From DATIJJ01 sp039936115 (GTDB taxonomy: Bacteria; Pseudomonadota; Gammaproteobacteria; DSM-16500), in contig JBDTIZ010000180.1 in the NCBI GenBank assembly GCA_039936115.1, forward strand, positions 1 through 34,486: DNA of 34,486 nt, read 5' to 3'. How positions within the stretch are numbered: position 1 is the stretch's first letter; each line of letters starts with the position of its first letter. Below are positions 27,301-34,446 of this stretch, piece by piece. Under the pieces are notes generated by a model. The model did not search any database, was not told where the DNA came from, and saw only the letters and a list, made by a program, of their open reading frames with translations. Made by a program: the position numbers and the translations under genes.

Positions 27301-27954
27301 TACTTTATCTAAATTGAGTCCGCGTAAACTTAGAGTTTGTAGATGGTTGTTGCTAGATATGCCTGTCGCTAAAGCAGCTAATGCTTTGGTGGGTGTTTCA
27401 AGATGCCATCTACTTTCCTTACCATTTAACTGGTTATCTAACTTTAAGAATTTTAACTCGCTATTATTCTTCCCTAAGATGTCGCCCAGCACCTCTAGTC
27501 CTTGGCCGACAGATGTGCCTGAAAACGACCAATTGAAACTAGATAATCCTTTTAATAAAAAAAGATGCGTTATCAATTTTTTATAAAAATTTTGAATTGG
27601 CCCAGAATCTAAATTGAAAAATATAGCTACTTCAATATCAGTCATGGGGGTCTTTACATCTCTAATCAACTTGAGAAAATTAAATAATCCTTCCTGCTTA
27701 ATAGAATCGAGAGTGTCTGTATTTTCATTACCCTCTGAACTTTCATTATTATTGAGGACCAGACTAACACTGAAAGGTAAGGTGGAGATGAATTTCGCAA
27801 TTGTTATGTAATCATCTGTTGATAATCCACTACAATCAATGACAAGCGATTGAGCTTGTGTTGAATGCATCCTTGGCATTTTACTTATATTGGCTATAGT
27901 TTCTTTATTAATGATGAGAGCATTTATAGGTTTACTTTCAGTTTGATGAAACAT
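21307..27954 (-). CDS. Giant LRR / coiled-coil / dsRBD-like / OTU-like protein
   Basis: A 2215-residue protein starting at ATG 27954 with GAGG upstream. No signal peptide is seen. Residues ~130-410 are ribonuclease-inhibitor-like LRRs (HLQTLSLRGLNL, MTTLDLGDQ), interrupted by a CPCSTC cluster at 286-291. Residues ~500-550 are a Lys/Glu coiled coil. About 560-900 is helical; 905-1030 is acidic/Lys-rich low complexity. Residues ~1036-1109 match the second half of a dsRNA-binding domain (GQWEFCLTLAGNVFAGKGG, then AKKNAAELARDHF). Weaker similar units lie near 1351-1405 and 1549-1612. Residues ~1945-2156 resemble an OTU domain, but the expected Cys is G1982 (DSNGSF) and the expected His is R2148 (IRFSLM), so catalysis is unlikely. 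The Pro/Ser tail could be a secretion signal. Secretion into a host and RNA binding are both inferred; an alternative is a scaffold protein. Domain limits are approximate. Confidence 0.8.
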   Translation of the reverse strand: MFHQTESKPINALIINKETIANISKMPRMHSTQAQSLVIDCSGLSTDDYITIAKFISTLPFSVSLVLNNNESSEGNENTDTLDSIKQEGLFNFLKLIRDVKTPMTDIEVAIFFNLDSGPIQNFYKKLITHLFLLKGLSSFNWSFSGTSVGQGLEVLGDILGKNNSELKFLKLDNQLNGKESRWHLETPTKALAALATGISSNNHLQTLSLRGLNLDKVSDSLAEAVAKSKMTTLDLGDQDTSQLPNHVTEEAWTTICSGIGRSPSLKTLSIHNMNDLSNSESDDFCPCSTCATERVNETKGEFVITKLSGVLSTQKSALEALACGMIETNAARQAFTNILRNSAQLKTVDLLTVTLDQDSLSDLTKALQTSKSLTLFKVGHLKLNETRAKAFILFLQNKRKTLSVSFNEEATIAIIDDEENEDENNPLCNRLRMLTNQKIRSFEAGAESKSVQMQAVSQSSSTTSSSSISRTSMSQEDTLNDEFSSQESNEIAFKIKNRAIARQQEKKAEEEEKSKRLNEQQLRKELWAKQKEENRKTREEEQKKEAQKNVRTNRPVPEVKQNDRQTQPRNHINYLSIAFSYLVKIKYIIIDKIEDDKWRIENAKSRDQFLDDIRHFALLYNIFRLFEALKRYQNNGRAASIDADAAVFRNMIMHFGAAHASQASVLETAMQLANALEDDSLPQDFFRARKRNLMQHALSTEDLATFAGLFGIGDKRNFALNPYYRPVIDGFFAGVIERTPLYQELHSLHSEKQANDTANLDLLQATILPKARQIYSNLQSKHGDYLNNPDYFYEHYYQHEDALKMLLAITGHYYYELNAQEIRTRGRLYFTNTYGPKSGGQIQQFYKFIAQAHNSIRIPVSHNFPDCTYHNEISKTFRIFEKITHLKDVFAGLGRTFKVITPVEEEKQISNPQKQSIDDTLSDSFDDDTSTLVSSVDYQTTIVSNSDVGYDEGLDHDSDSDADEAEFSILPANQSQPLLVPALAKDKNKSLPNQGSEKKSEKEKVKETAKEKEPEHRSMPSTSVPKIEIQHSTAPLQSSIDWVTQYARNELKLNGGAILLLFQRRLGVNVGRGQWEFCLTLAGNVFAGKGGTFESAKKNAAELARDHFTRPALVVSPAVKIPSNPTPILTTEPKFTNRVKLPAEQPTIPLSVLPTSVIELPASSILKPMNDISPVELIAVQKSNLEEEKVVQETIERVEFERESHDPKEEYGETQEYFPRPVQEYSLNRVAFLRYLGLELLQPMSTSRDRHITLSYLKMLAGIDDTSKTDNQIFHLLELQMGQKLFVLLNDNVISLDVSTAGSKVHKNILLDYLHLILLRDKDYLIFYLSHQPMKMIKIKLKSPAKSLNNFLGEGAINVTHKNIKNRNLHVFYKNILIGSGKDLLSSANPNPTNQHAIINAVDNINSQLKQLTAYDLLLLKPTLFQAKVDSNKMSADLLGETQQLVCQSESEALLTLCDELYSMHKEISKYRLIINFTVNDNGSSTQLTYYKKPVFLHPLQSENDTLDVRKMLLYLCQNWFNLTSELEMLAIDSTKPRTLVHPEFDSSQCQGLHLALSRLSVHIPNLQESIDPGLNTYSIYYHGNMLAMGQADSSVMAREKAFDYILHLLIINDTLVFSGSPISNEKSVIKMDAEDAEVFFRRWSDGYVPNNMLDEVKFSRVKVENRSLFALEAPKQPILRRQTDDSFIDNPNFYIIPPAETLLSLPTSGVSRFHFTLDRKFSTKTLYGLFVALIKKPKDYSEATHITFPKLSYGKVNYLEYQTNRAKKLSGKAGFQFRINEVFDVNGNPIAVSPEQNLFYNLEEKEPVKIIKERKTICLLQYSEDTHNPLKKRSLRLPHAILDSRRKNYITVPEEYLAYYEVWEMRDQNPITDRFEPIARNIPKTVEMNSSMNNVSSAPILAVSGASSSSVAFSLLQSQEVKSAQSPLQGGHNSHLPYLISNIRSGQYKGFLKPTGSPLVAQVRDQIFFFDEFVPCDSNGSFNLLDITRKDAVRMLIDASYSDDKQMIVEEIKIKLINGVLGHASTREIMVLRNQLLQLNNAEVWILKQFFPDSEARLLDLAQKRALLFQKIDLYCTNPIIIRDYIDEIGRSEWLGVYCAKIIAKKKGFNLEIWDRLEQTNNISQVDSFGNHHNAIHLLQTFGPIRFSLMIFSDRPSLAQTPQASLPDESRSRKPNAYALKLFDSSAVVSPPVIVAQPASSSLSGTSRAPNNK

Positions 27955-28239
27955 TTTTTATCCTCGTTTGTACTATTAATTTTATTTAGCCGATTTTATA
28001 TATTCTTAAACTTTATTAATTGTTAAAAATGACACATATTGTATATATTTAAGTCATAAATAACAAGAAATAGTCTTAAATCAGGATAGCTTCTCAGATT
28101 GTCTTTCTATCCATAGAAAAGCTGGCTAACTGTTTAATATATAAAATAATCAATTAGTTAAAGCACTCGATTTATCACTAGTGAATTAAGCGTAAAATAA
28201 AAGCATGGGGTAAAAATAAAGATAATATCGAGGAAGCAT

Positions 28240-28908
28240 ATGCATAAGAAGACAAATCTGTGTATTGCGCTCACCACTTGTTTTTTGATGTTTACCTCGA
28301 TTAATTTATATGCGGTAACCTATGTCAATGAGGACGGCGAGCCCATTGATATGTCTGAGAAGTTTATCAATGATAGTTTTTCCGAAAGATCTTATGCGCC
28401 TGTCGAAGTGAAAAAATCTAGCAGATCAAACAGAGAGCTTTATCGTGCCCCGCGTGAAATTCGTGAAATTTCAGGCGCTGGCGATTATTCATCTCGTCTT
28501 CCTGAGAAAATATCAGCCCCCGGTGAGAAATTAGTTGTCGTCGATCCACATGTGCATGCTTGGGGAGCCTATACAGCAGATGGACGCTTATTGCGTGCAG
28601 GACTCGTTACAGCAGGTGCTAAATGGTGTAGTGATATTGGACGACCCTGTCGGACTAAGATAGGTGAATTTCGAATTCGCTCTCTAGGTGGAAATGAATG
28701 TGTTTCAACGCTCTATCCAATCGATGTCGGTGGCGCGCCTATGCCCTATTGTATGTTCTTTAATGGCAATCAAGCCCTACATGGTTCCTATCATGTAACC
28801 GAAGGTAACGTTAGTCATGGTTGTGTGCGAGTTAGCGTAGCGGATGCTGAATGGCTGCGTTATCAATTTGTTCGGATCAATACTAAGATTATTATTAAAC
28901 CTTATTAA
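28240..28908 (+). CDS. Secreted L,D-transpeptidase, EnhA-like
   Basis: A 222-residue protein with an N-terminal signal sequence (about residues 1-25, LINLYA-type cleavage) and a C-terminal YkuD domain (~98-220). The catalytic motif is complete: H181, then SHGCVRV with Cys195 and Arg197. Such enzymes cross-link peptidoglycan or attach lipoproteins, and legionellal EnhA proteins carry this domain. Extra cysteines (130, 137, 154, 171) could form disulfides. GAGGA precedes the ATG. It is divergent from the giant gene across an AT-rich 285-bp region in which I saw no clear operator. Confidence 0.9.
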   Translation: MHKKTNLCIALTTCFLMFTSINLYAVTYVNEDGEPIDMSEKFINDSFSERSYAPVEVKKSSRSNRELYRAPREIREISGAGDYSSRLPEKISAPGEKLVVVDPHVHAWGAYTADGRLLRAGLVTAGAKWCSDIGRPCRTKIGEFRIRSLGGNECVSTLYPIDVGGAPMPYCMFFNGNQALHGSYHVTEGNVSHGCVRVSVADAEWLRYQFVRINTKIIIKPY

Positions 28909-28940
28909 AGAACGTGGTGAAAAATCCTTATTTAATTATA

Positions 28941-29138
28941 GGCCAAATTGACTGGATACCGCGGACAAGCCGCGGTACGACGGAGGTGGGTTATGCGTTA
29001 TTCCTGCGGCGGTGAGTGATGCGTGTCATTGTCGCGAAGGCGGGAACCCATCCGAATAGATTCCCGCCTTCGCGACAATGACAATCACCCCACCGCCGTC
29101 GTACCGCGGCTTGTCCGCGGTATCCAGTCAATTTGGCC
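28941..29138. repeat. 198-bp nested palindrome
   Basis: Outer arms 28941-28983 and 29096-29138 are perfect 43-bp reverse complements (ggccaaattgactggat start). Inner arms 29024-29046 and 29061-29083 are perfect over 23 bp around a 14-nt loop. The inner arm contains TGTCATTGTCGCGAAGGCGG, typical of dispersed bacterial repeats. Between them a cggcggtg/caccgccg pairing is imperfect. It lies in the gap between the L,D-transpeptidase (plus) and ettA (minus) and may act as a terminator for both. Confidence 0.85.
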
Positions 29139-29204
29139 TTCATACAAATTAAAGAATCATCTTTAAAATCTTTCACGAGCTCAAAAAGATAGCCTGCACC
29201 AGAT

Positions 29205-30878
29205 CTACGCTTCTAATTTTTTATACTTCATTCGATGCGGTTGCTTCGCTTTATCCCCCAAACGACGCACGCGGTCATCTTCATAGTCAGTATAATTACC
29301 CGTAAAGAACGACACGCTACCATCACCTTCAAACGCCAAAATATGTGTTGCGACCCGATCCAAGAACCAACGATCATGGGAAATAACCATCGCGCAGCCT
29401 GGGAAACCCAGTAAAGCTTCCTCAAGTGCACGCAATGTTTCAACGTCTAAATCGTTAGTCGGCTCATCGAGCAACAACACGTTTCCGCCGCTACTTAATA
29501 GTTTTGCCAAATGAACACGATTACGCTCACCACCCGATAAATCTTTAATAAATTTTTGCTGGTCTGTGCCTTTAAAATTAAATCGTCCCACATAGGCACG
29601 TGAAGGTGTTTGATAATTACCGATTGTCATAATATCAAGACCTTCGGAAATTTCTTGCCACACTGTATTTTGACCATTCAAAGAATCTCTGCTTTGATCA
29701 ACATAAGCAAGTTTCACCGACTCACCAATACGAATATTACCGCTATCAGCTTCTTCAATTCCCATGAGAATTTTAAACAAGGTAGATTTACCCGCACCAT
29801 TTGGGCCAATGATGCCAACGATTGCGCCTTTTGGAACACTGAATGATAGATCTTCAAAAATCATTCGTCCTTCAAATCGTTTGCTAAGACTTTCTGCGTC
29901 AATGACTAAGTCACCTAAACGAGGTCCTGGTGGAATATAAAGCTCCATGGTTTCATTTCGTTTTTGAAATTCTTGCGAACTGAGTTCTTCAAAACGTGAC
30001 ATACGCGCTTTGCTTTTCGCGTGACGACCTTTTGGATTGGTACGCACCCATTCAAGCTCCGCTTTCATCGCTTTAGTATGCGCAGTTTCTTGACGTTCTT
30101 CTTGCTCTAAACGCTTTTCTTTTTGGTCAAGCCATGCTGAATAATTGCCTTCATAAGGAATGCCTTGTCCACGATCTAATTCTAAAATCCAACCTGCTGC
30201 ATTATCTAAAAAATACCTATCGTGAGTGACAGCAACCACAGTGCCTGGGTATTCATGTAAGAATCGCTCTAACCACGCAACGCTTTCAGCATCCAAATGG
30301 TTAGTCGGTTCATCCAACAACAACATATCAGGTTTAGATAACAGTAATCGACACAAAGCGACACGTCTGCGTTCACCGCCTGAAAGTTTAGTGACATCCG
30401 CATCCCAAGGTGGCAAACGTAATGCATCTGCAGCGATTTCTAATTTGCGTTCCAATTCCCAACCATTTACTGAATCGATTTTATGTTGTAAATCGCCCTG
30501 CTCTTCTAGCAATTTATTCATTTCGTCATCAGTCATAGGTTCAGCAAATCTATCGCTGATGGCATTGAAACGATTCATTAAATCCAGCGCTTCACCAACG
30601 CCTTCTTCAATATTTCCGCGCACGGTCTTGTTAGGATCGAGTTGAGGTTCTTGTGATAAATAACCAATGTTAATATCAGATTGCGGACGTGCCTCGCCAA
30701 TAAAATCTTTATCAACGCCTGCCATGATTTTTAATAAGGTTGACTTACCCGAACCATTCAAGCCCAAAACACCGATTTTTGCGCCGGGATAAAATGACAA
30801 CCAAATATTTTTTAAAATTTCGCGTTTGGGTGGGACTACTTTGCCAACACCCTGCATTGTATAAATAAACTGTGCCAT
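29205..30878 (-). CDS. ettA: Energy-dependent translational throttle ABC-F protein EttA
   Basis: A 557-residue soluble ABC-F ATPase with two nucleotide-binding domains: Walker A GLNGSGKST (39-47) and GPNGAGKST (358-366), signature LSGGER in each, LLLDEPTNHLD and LLLDEPTNDLD, and His-switch THDR and SHDR. The N-terminus MAQFIYTMQGVGKVVPP and the length are characteristic of EttA rather than Uup or RbbA-type proteins. It binds the ribosomal E site and gates initiation according to the ADP/ATP ratio. The ribosome site is weak (AAGAG). It is a chromosomal housekeeping gene flanked by a large palindrome and by a divergent SET gene. Confidence 0.96.
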   Translation of the reverse strand: MAQFIYTMQGVGKVVPPKREILKNIWLSFYPGAKIGVLGLNGSGKSTLLKIMAGVDKDFIGEARPQSDINIGYLSQEPQLDPNKTVRGNIEEGVGEALDLMNRFNAISDRFAEPMTDDEMNKLLEEQGDLQHKIDSVNGWELERKLEIAADALRLPPWDADVTKLSGGERRRVALCRLLLSKPDMLLLDEPTNHLDAESVAWLERFLHEYPGTVVAVTHDRYFLDNAAGWILELDRGQGIPYEGNYSAWLDQKEKRLEQEERQETAHTKAMKAELEWVRTNPKGRHAKSKARMSRFEELSSQEFQKRNETMELYIPPGPRLGDLVIDAESLSKRFEGRMIFEDLSFSVPKGAIVGIIGPNGAGKSTLFKILMGIEEADSGNIRIGESVKLAYVDQSRDSLNGQNTVWQEISEGLDIMTIGNYQTPSRAYVGRFNFKGTDQQKFIKDLSGGERNRVHLAKLLSSGGNVLLLDEPTNDLDVETLRALEEALLGFPGCAMVISHDRWFLDRVATHILAFEGDGSVSFFTGNYTDYEDDRVRRLGDKAKQPHRMKYKKLEA

Positions 30879-30975
30879 GAGTACTCTTTTAATAATAAAT
30901 GAATGAGCTGCGTACTATATCAAGATAGCGCTTTACCGTAAATTTAATCCTGTGGATTCTTGGACAAGTTTAGGG

Positions 30976-31004
30976 TTGAAATAATGGATAGACTTAGCTA
31001 GAAT
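30976..31004 (+). promoter_or_regulatory. Sigma70-like promoter for the SET gene
   Basis: TTGAAA (30976-30981) and TAGAAT (30999-31004) are separated by 17 bp, and the predicted start codon at 31041 is 36 nt downstream. No PmrA-like box was found here. Confidence 0.5.
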
Positions 31005-31040
31005 CGCCCAAATTGTAGTCACTCATGGAGGAGTCTTATC

Positions 31041-32132
31041 ATGACAGCAAGCAGCAAAATTTTCTCACTGTTAGACGCGGCACAAGCTGAAGTCAAAGTA
31101 GAAGCAACACCTATAGACTACACTTCATTTCTTAAGTCCTCTCCTTTGCTTCAAGTGGACGTTGCAAAATGGCGTATGCAACCTAATCAAGTTTGGATGT
31201 GTAAAAAAACCAGCGAAACAGGTGCGATGTCTGAATATTCAGTTTCGGTTGATGAGATCGAGAAAGCCAAAAATTTCAAATGGATAGAAGGAATTATTGT
31301 CTCCAGTGAACTTAACTTGGAAATTGCAGCAGCAAGACAAAAGCCTCCCTTTAATTCGACTTGCTACCAATTTAAAAATTATTTAGAAAACGTCGATGCT
31401 GTGAATGACAAAATAGTGTTGTTTGAATATGAAGATAAAAATTTTGGTTATACGACATTTTCGCGCTGCGATATTAACGTGACTGATTTCATGGGTTTTT
31501 ATGCAGGTAAAATTGTCCGAACGGGCAGAGGCTATAAAGGTCCAGGCTACTACACACTCCAAACAGATCTAACGGTGAACCTACCTGGGCATTATGCGAT
31601 TGATGGAGAAGATATAGGCAACATCAGTCGATTTCTACCGCATTTAGTTTCAGATAAAGAATTAGCAGAGCTTGTTTTACCACCTGAGATTGATAAAGCT
31701 CGCATAGCAACCAGCAACCTTAGATTCAAACAAATTGTGATAAACGATATAGAAATATCCCTCTTAGAACCGAAACGAGATATACCAGCACATGAATTAA
31801 TTGGAATAAACTATGGGCCGGAATATTGGAATAAGCGCGAATTTTGGTTGTGTTACAAAGACGGCACACAAGCAGTCAAAGTAAAATATGTAGATGAAAA
31901 ATTGGTTCTCGTTGAAACCAAGAAACAAAAGTTAACAGAAGTAGTAACGCAGGAAGACACTGCAGATAATAGAGACAAAAAAAGATTTAAATCACGATAT
32001 GAAATATTCAACGAATCATCCACCCAATCGAATAGTCCAAAAAATCTATCTGATCCGTGTGTAGAACAAGATTCGCAAAATTCTTCGACGGTTTTTTCTA
32101 ACGAGGTAGCAAATTTATTTAGAAAAAAGTAA
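31041..32132 (+). CDS. SET-domain protein, probable lysine methyltransferase effector
   Basis: A 363-residue protein with GGAGGAG before its ATG. Residues ~134-264 read as a SET domain: GYTTFSRCDINVTDF, then the FYAGKIV strand (153-159), YAIDGEDIGNISRFLPHL (185-202) corresponding to the GNxxRFINH pseudoknot motif, and RDIPAHELIGINYGPEYW (246-263) corresponding to RDI-x-x-GEEL-x-x-x-YG-x-x-YW, with catalytic Tyr258. The normally Asn of the NH motif is Pro200, and Gly of GEEL is Ala-His here, so activity needs testing. The N-terminal ~130 residues are unknown and the last ~60 are Ser/Asn-rich and disordered. SET enzymes of Legionella and Chlamydia modify host histones; nuclear targeting is inferred. 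Confidence 0.8.
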   Translation: MTASSKIFSLLDAAQAEVKVEATPIDYTSFLKSSPLLQVDVAKWRMQPNQVWMCKKTSETGAMSEYSVSVDEIEKAKNFKWIEGIIVSSELNLEIAAARQKPPFNSTCYQFKNYLENVDAVNDKIVLFEYEDKNFGYTTFSRCDINVTDFMGFYAGKIVRTGRGYKGPGYYTLQTDLTVNLPGHYAIDGEDIGNISRFLPHLVSDKELAELVLPPEIDKARIATSNLRFKQIVINDIEISLLEPKRDIPAHELIGINYGPEYWNKREFWLCYKDGTQAVKVKYVDEKLVLVETKKQKLTEVVTQEDTADNRDKKRFKSRYEIFNESSTQSNSPKNLSDPCVEQDSQNSSTVFSNEVANLFRKK

Positions 32133-32454
32133 AGAGGATTAAAAAAATAAATCCAACGATTGCCGTTAAACCATGTCCAACTGCCATCCATTTTGGAAGT
32201 GATTTGCCTGTAATATCACGATAAATCAGCATAATTCCGCCCAGCGCAGCTAAGATAAAAATAATAATGCTAACGATGGGTGCTGGCGTGTTAAACAAAG
32301 CATAAATAATTAATAAAATTAATCCTGCTGCTGCAAGTGGACCATGCGTAAAAGCCACCCCTTTGGGTGTGTTTTTGTTTTGTAATATAAAAGATAATAG
32401 ATAAAGTCCTAATATCGCGGCAACAAAAAAAAGCAGTATTGCTAGAATTAACAT
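32119..32454 (-). CDS. Small four-helix membrane protein, unknown
   Basis: A 111-residue protein with about four hydrophobic segments (1-22, 35-54, 58-80, 92-111). Two segments contain THGP or GHG, so a paired duplication is likely. I do not know the function. Its start is 17 nt after the oxidoreductase stop on the same strand, suggesting translation from one mRNA. Its final 14 bp overlap the 3' end of the convergent SET gene. Confidence 0.8.
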   Translation of the reverse strand: MLILAILLFFVAAILGLYLLSFILQNKNTPKGVAFTHGPLAAAGLILLIIYALFNTPAPIVSIIIFILAALGGIMLIYRDITGKSLPKWMAVGHGLTAIVGFIFLILFTFF

Positions 32455-32471
32455 GCTTGAAGCTCCTTCAA

Positions 32472-33977
32472 TTAATTATGCGGTTTTTTTTCTAAGTCAA
32501 GTTCAGCGGGACCTTCGATAACTTTTCCGGCCGAGGTGAATCGACTTCCGTGACAAGGACAATCCCACGTTTTTTCAGCATTATTCCAATTTACAATACA
32601 TTTCATATGTGTACAAACCGCCGAGACAATATGTAATTGATTATTATCATCACGCGACACAGCACATTTTTCACGATTAATTTCCAAGACTTTTCCTTCG
32701 CCGGGTTGAATGTCAGCATAATTTTTTGATTCAATCAGCGGATAGTCTTTTAAGTATTGTAAAAAAACATTCGTGCTTTCTTTTGCCACAAATGCTGCGG
32801 ATGCAATTGGCGTAAAACGATTTGACTGATACGTCTTACTTAAAGGATTATCGTTTTCCATGATTAAATCGCCGATGATCATGCCAGCCAATGTGCCATA
32901 GACTAAGCCATCTGCAAAATAACCGGTTGCAATATAGGTATGTTTCGATGATCGACTCGCTAAACCAATATAAGGAACATTATCTGCCGATTGATAATGT
33001 TGTGCCGACCATTGATAAGCAATTTCTGCAACAGAAAAATGATCGCGAAGAAATGTTTCGAGTTCTTGATAATGAGATAGCATATTTTTACCTTGACCCA
33101 CTTTATGATGACTTCCTGCAACCATCAGCAATTCAGGATCATTTGTAGAGACTGCATGTGTGCAAGTAGCATGTGGAGGACGATCTAAATCCCAGAAATG
33201 ACCTTCAGGATAATTATTATCTTTTAAACGAACTGAGACGACATAGCTTCGATAAGGTGCTGTAAAAAGCTGAGCGGGATTGAGTCCAATGGGTGTGTGC
33301 GTTGCCATCAACACTTTTTTTGCGATGACTTTTCCATTAGCGGTACTCACTGTGCAAACATCTTTTTCTTCAATGTTCGTCACGCGGGTTTTTTCAAAAA
33401 TGATACAGCCTCTTTTAACTAAATCTTCTGCCATCGAGATAACATATTGTAAAGGATTGAATCGTGCTTGATCAGGCATCAAAATAGCTTTTTTAAATTT
33501 AAACGGTAAAGGTAATTCATTCGTATATTCGATGGGAATTTCCATCTCTTTGAATAACTCAACTTCCTTGCTCAACGAAATTCTCGTGTGATCTGCTGTA
33601 TATCCATACCAAGGTCTTCGAGAAAAATTACAATGTATATTTTTTTCATGAACATTTTTTTCGATGTAATCGATTGCAAATTGACGTGATTGAGCGATTG
33701 CTTTGGCGGTTGCGAGATCAAATTTGGAAAATATATTTTGATAAAATGGCTGGACAGCAACATAGAGATTACCCGTAGAATAACCCGTCGTGACACCACC
33801 TACTCTATCGGCTTCTATGACAACAACTTTTTTTCCAGCATTGATTAAATGAGAAGCCGCAGTGATTCCTGTAATACCAGCGCCTATAATTACCACATCG
33901 GCTTCTATATCGTTAGCAAGCTCTGAATAGCTTGAAGTGCGCGTACTGATAGCTTCCCATAATGATAGTGTATCCAT
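32472..33977 (-). CDS. FAD-dependent oxidoreductase with C-terminal Rieske domain
   Basis: A 501-residue enzyme. ATG 33977 is chosen because AAGGAAGAG precedes it; an upstream TTG is not needed. Residues 28-42 form the FAD dinucleotide fold (DVVIIGAGITGIT), typical of the D-amino-acid oxidase/glycine oxidase (DAO) superfamily. A C-terminal Rieske domain holds a 2Fe-2S cluster: C455 and H457 in CTHMKC, and C473 and H476 in CPCHGSRF. Such DAO-Rieske fusions oxidise small amines or related compounds; the substrate is unknown. It forms an operon with the downstream 111-residue membrane protein. Confidence 0.92.
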   Translation of the reverse strand: MDTLSLWEAISTRTSSYSELANDIEADVVIIGAGITGITAASHLINAGKKVVVIEADRVGGVTTGYSTGNLYVAVQPFYQNIFSKFDLATAKAIAQSRQFAIDYIEKNVHEKNIHCNFSRRPWYGYTADHTRISLSKEVELFKEMEIPIEYTNELPLPFKFKKAILMPDQARFNPLQYVISMAEDLVKRGCIIFEKTRVTNIEEKDVCTVSTANGKVIAKKVLMATHTPIGLNPAQLFTAPYRSYVVSVRLKDNNYPEGHFWDLDRPPHATCTHAVSTNDPELLMVAGSHHKVGQGKNMLSHYQELETFLRDHFSVAEIAYQWSAQHYQSADNVPYIGLASRSSKHTYIATGYFADGLVYGTLAGMIIGDLIMENDNPLSKTYQSNRFTPIASAAFVAKESTNVFLQYLKDYPLIESKNYADIQPGEGKVLEINREKCAVSRDDNNQLHIVSAVCTHMKCIVNWNNAEKTWDCPCHGSRFTSAGKVIEGPAELDLEKKPHN

Positions 33978-34168
33978 GACTCTTCCTTGAGTGTGTTTAG
34001 TTACATGCAAAATAGTTTGGGTGAATTATAGGTTAAGTTTCGCTATTAATTTTAGCACAGAAAAAAAATATAGAGCAAATATGTAACACATATGCGAAGA
34101 ATCAGAAGCTAATTTTATATTTATTTGCTAGATTACTTAGGGAACGATTAACACTTAAGGAGTAAGTT

Positions 34169-34357
34169 ATGTCATTAATATCAATTGTGATTGTATTAGT
34201 TGTGGTTGGCTTCTTACTTTGGCTTATTAATACCTATGTACCCATGGCAAGTTCCATCAAAACGATCTTAAATGTCGTTGTAGTTATTGCTGTTATTTTA
34301 TGGTTACTGTCAGCGTTTGGTATTATTCATGGTTTCGGGAATATCAGCCTGAAATAA
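34169..34357 (+). CDS. Thivi_2564-type small membrane protein
   Basis: A 62-residue protein with two hydrophobic helices (3-22 and 33-55) joined by a short loop, matching a widespread family of small gammaproteobacterial membrane proteins of unknown role. AAGGAG lies 7 nt before the ATG. It is divergent from the oxidoreductase gene. No partner gene is seen downstream before the window ends. Confidence 0.85.
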   Translation: MSLISIVIVLVVVGFLLWLINTYVPMASSIKTILNVVVVIAVILWLLSAFGIIHGFGNISLK

Positions 34358-34393
34358 AAACTGAGGCCAAGCCGACTGGGGCCGCGGTTAAAT

Positions 34394-34446
34394 GCCCCTC
34401 CTCTCCCCAACTCTCTCCTCTTGCGCTTTTTGCGGGAGGATAGAGC
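34394..34446. repeat. Third copy of the CCTC/GAGG palindrome, degenerate
   Basis: GCCCCTCCTCTCCCCAACTC begins the left arm and TGCGGGAGGATAGAGCC the right, with the same GCGCTTTTTGCGGG loop as at 19968-20036. It is near the window edge and its right arm is truncated relative to the better copy. Confidence 0.6.

Noticed and set aside
27955..28239. PmrA-like box before the giant gene
   Set aside because: Several TTAA motifs occur in this AT-rich region but none has the 11-bp period found at 1937-1969 and 2075-2107.
28991..29176. 61-codon minus-strand frame in the nested palindrome
   Set aside because: It is composed of repeat sequence; such frames are common artefacts of palindromic elements.
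30226..30645. 139-codon plus-strand frame inside ettA
   Set aside because: It is an antisense shadow of EttA, which is unambiguous.
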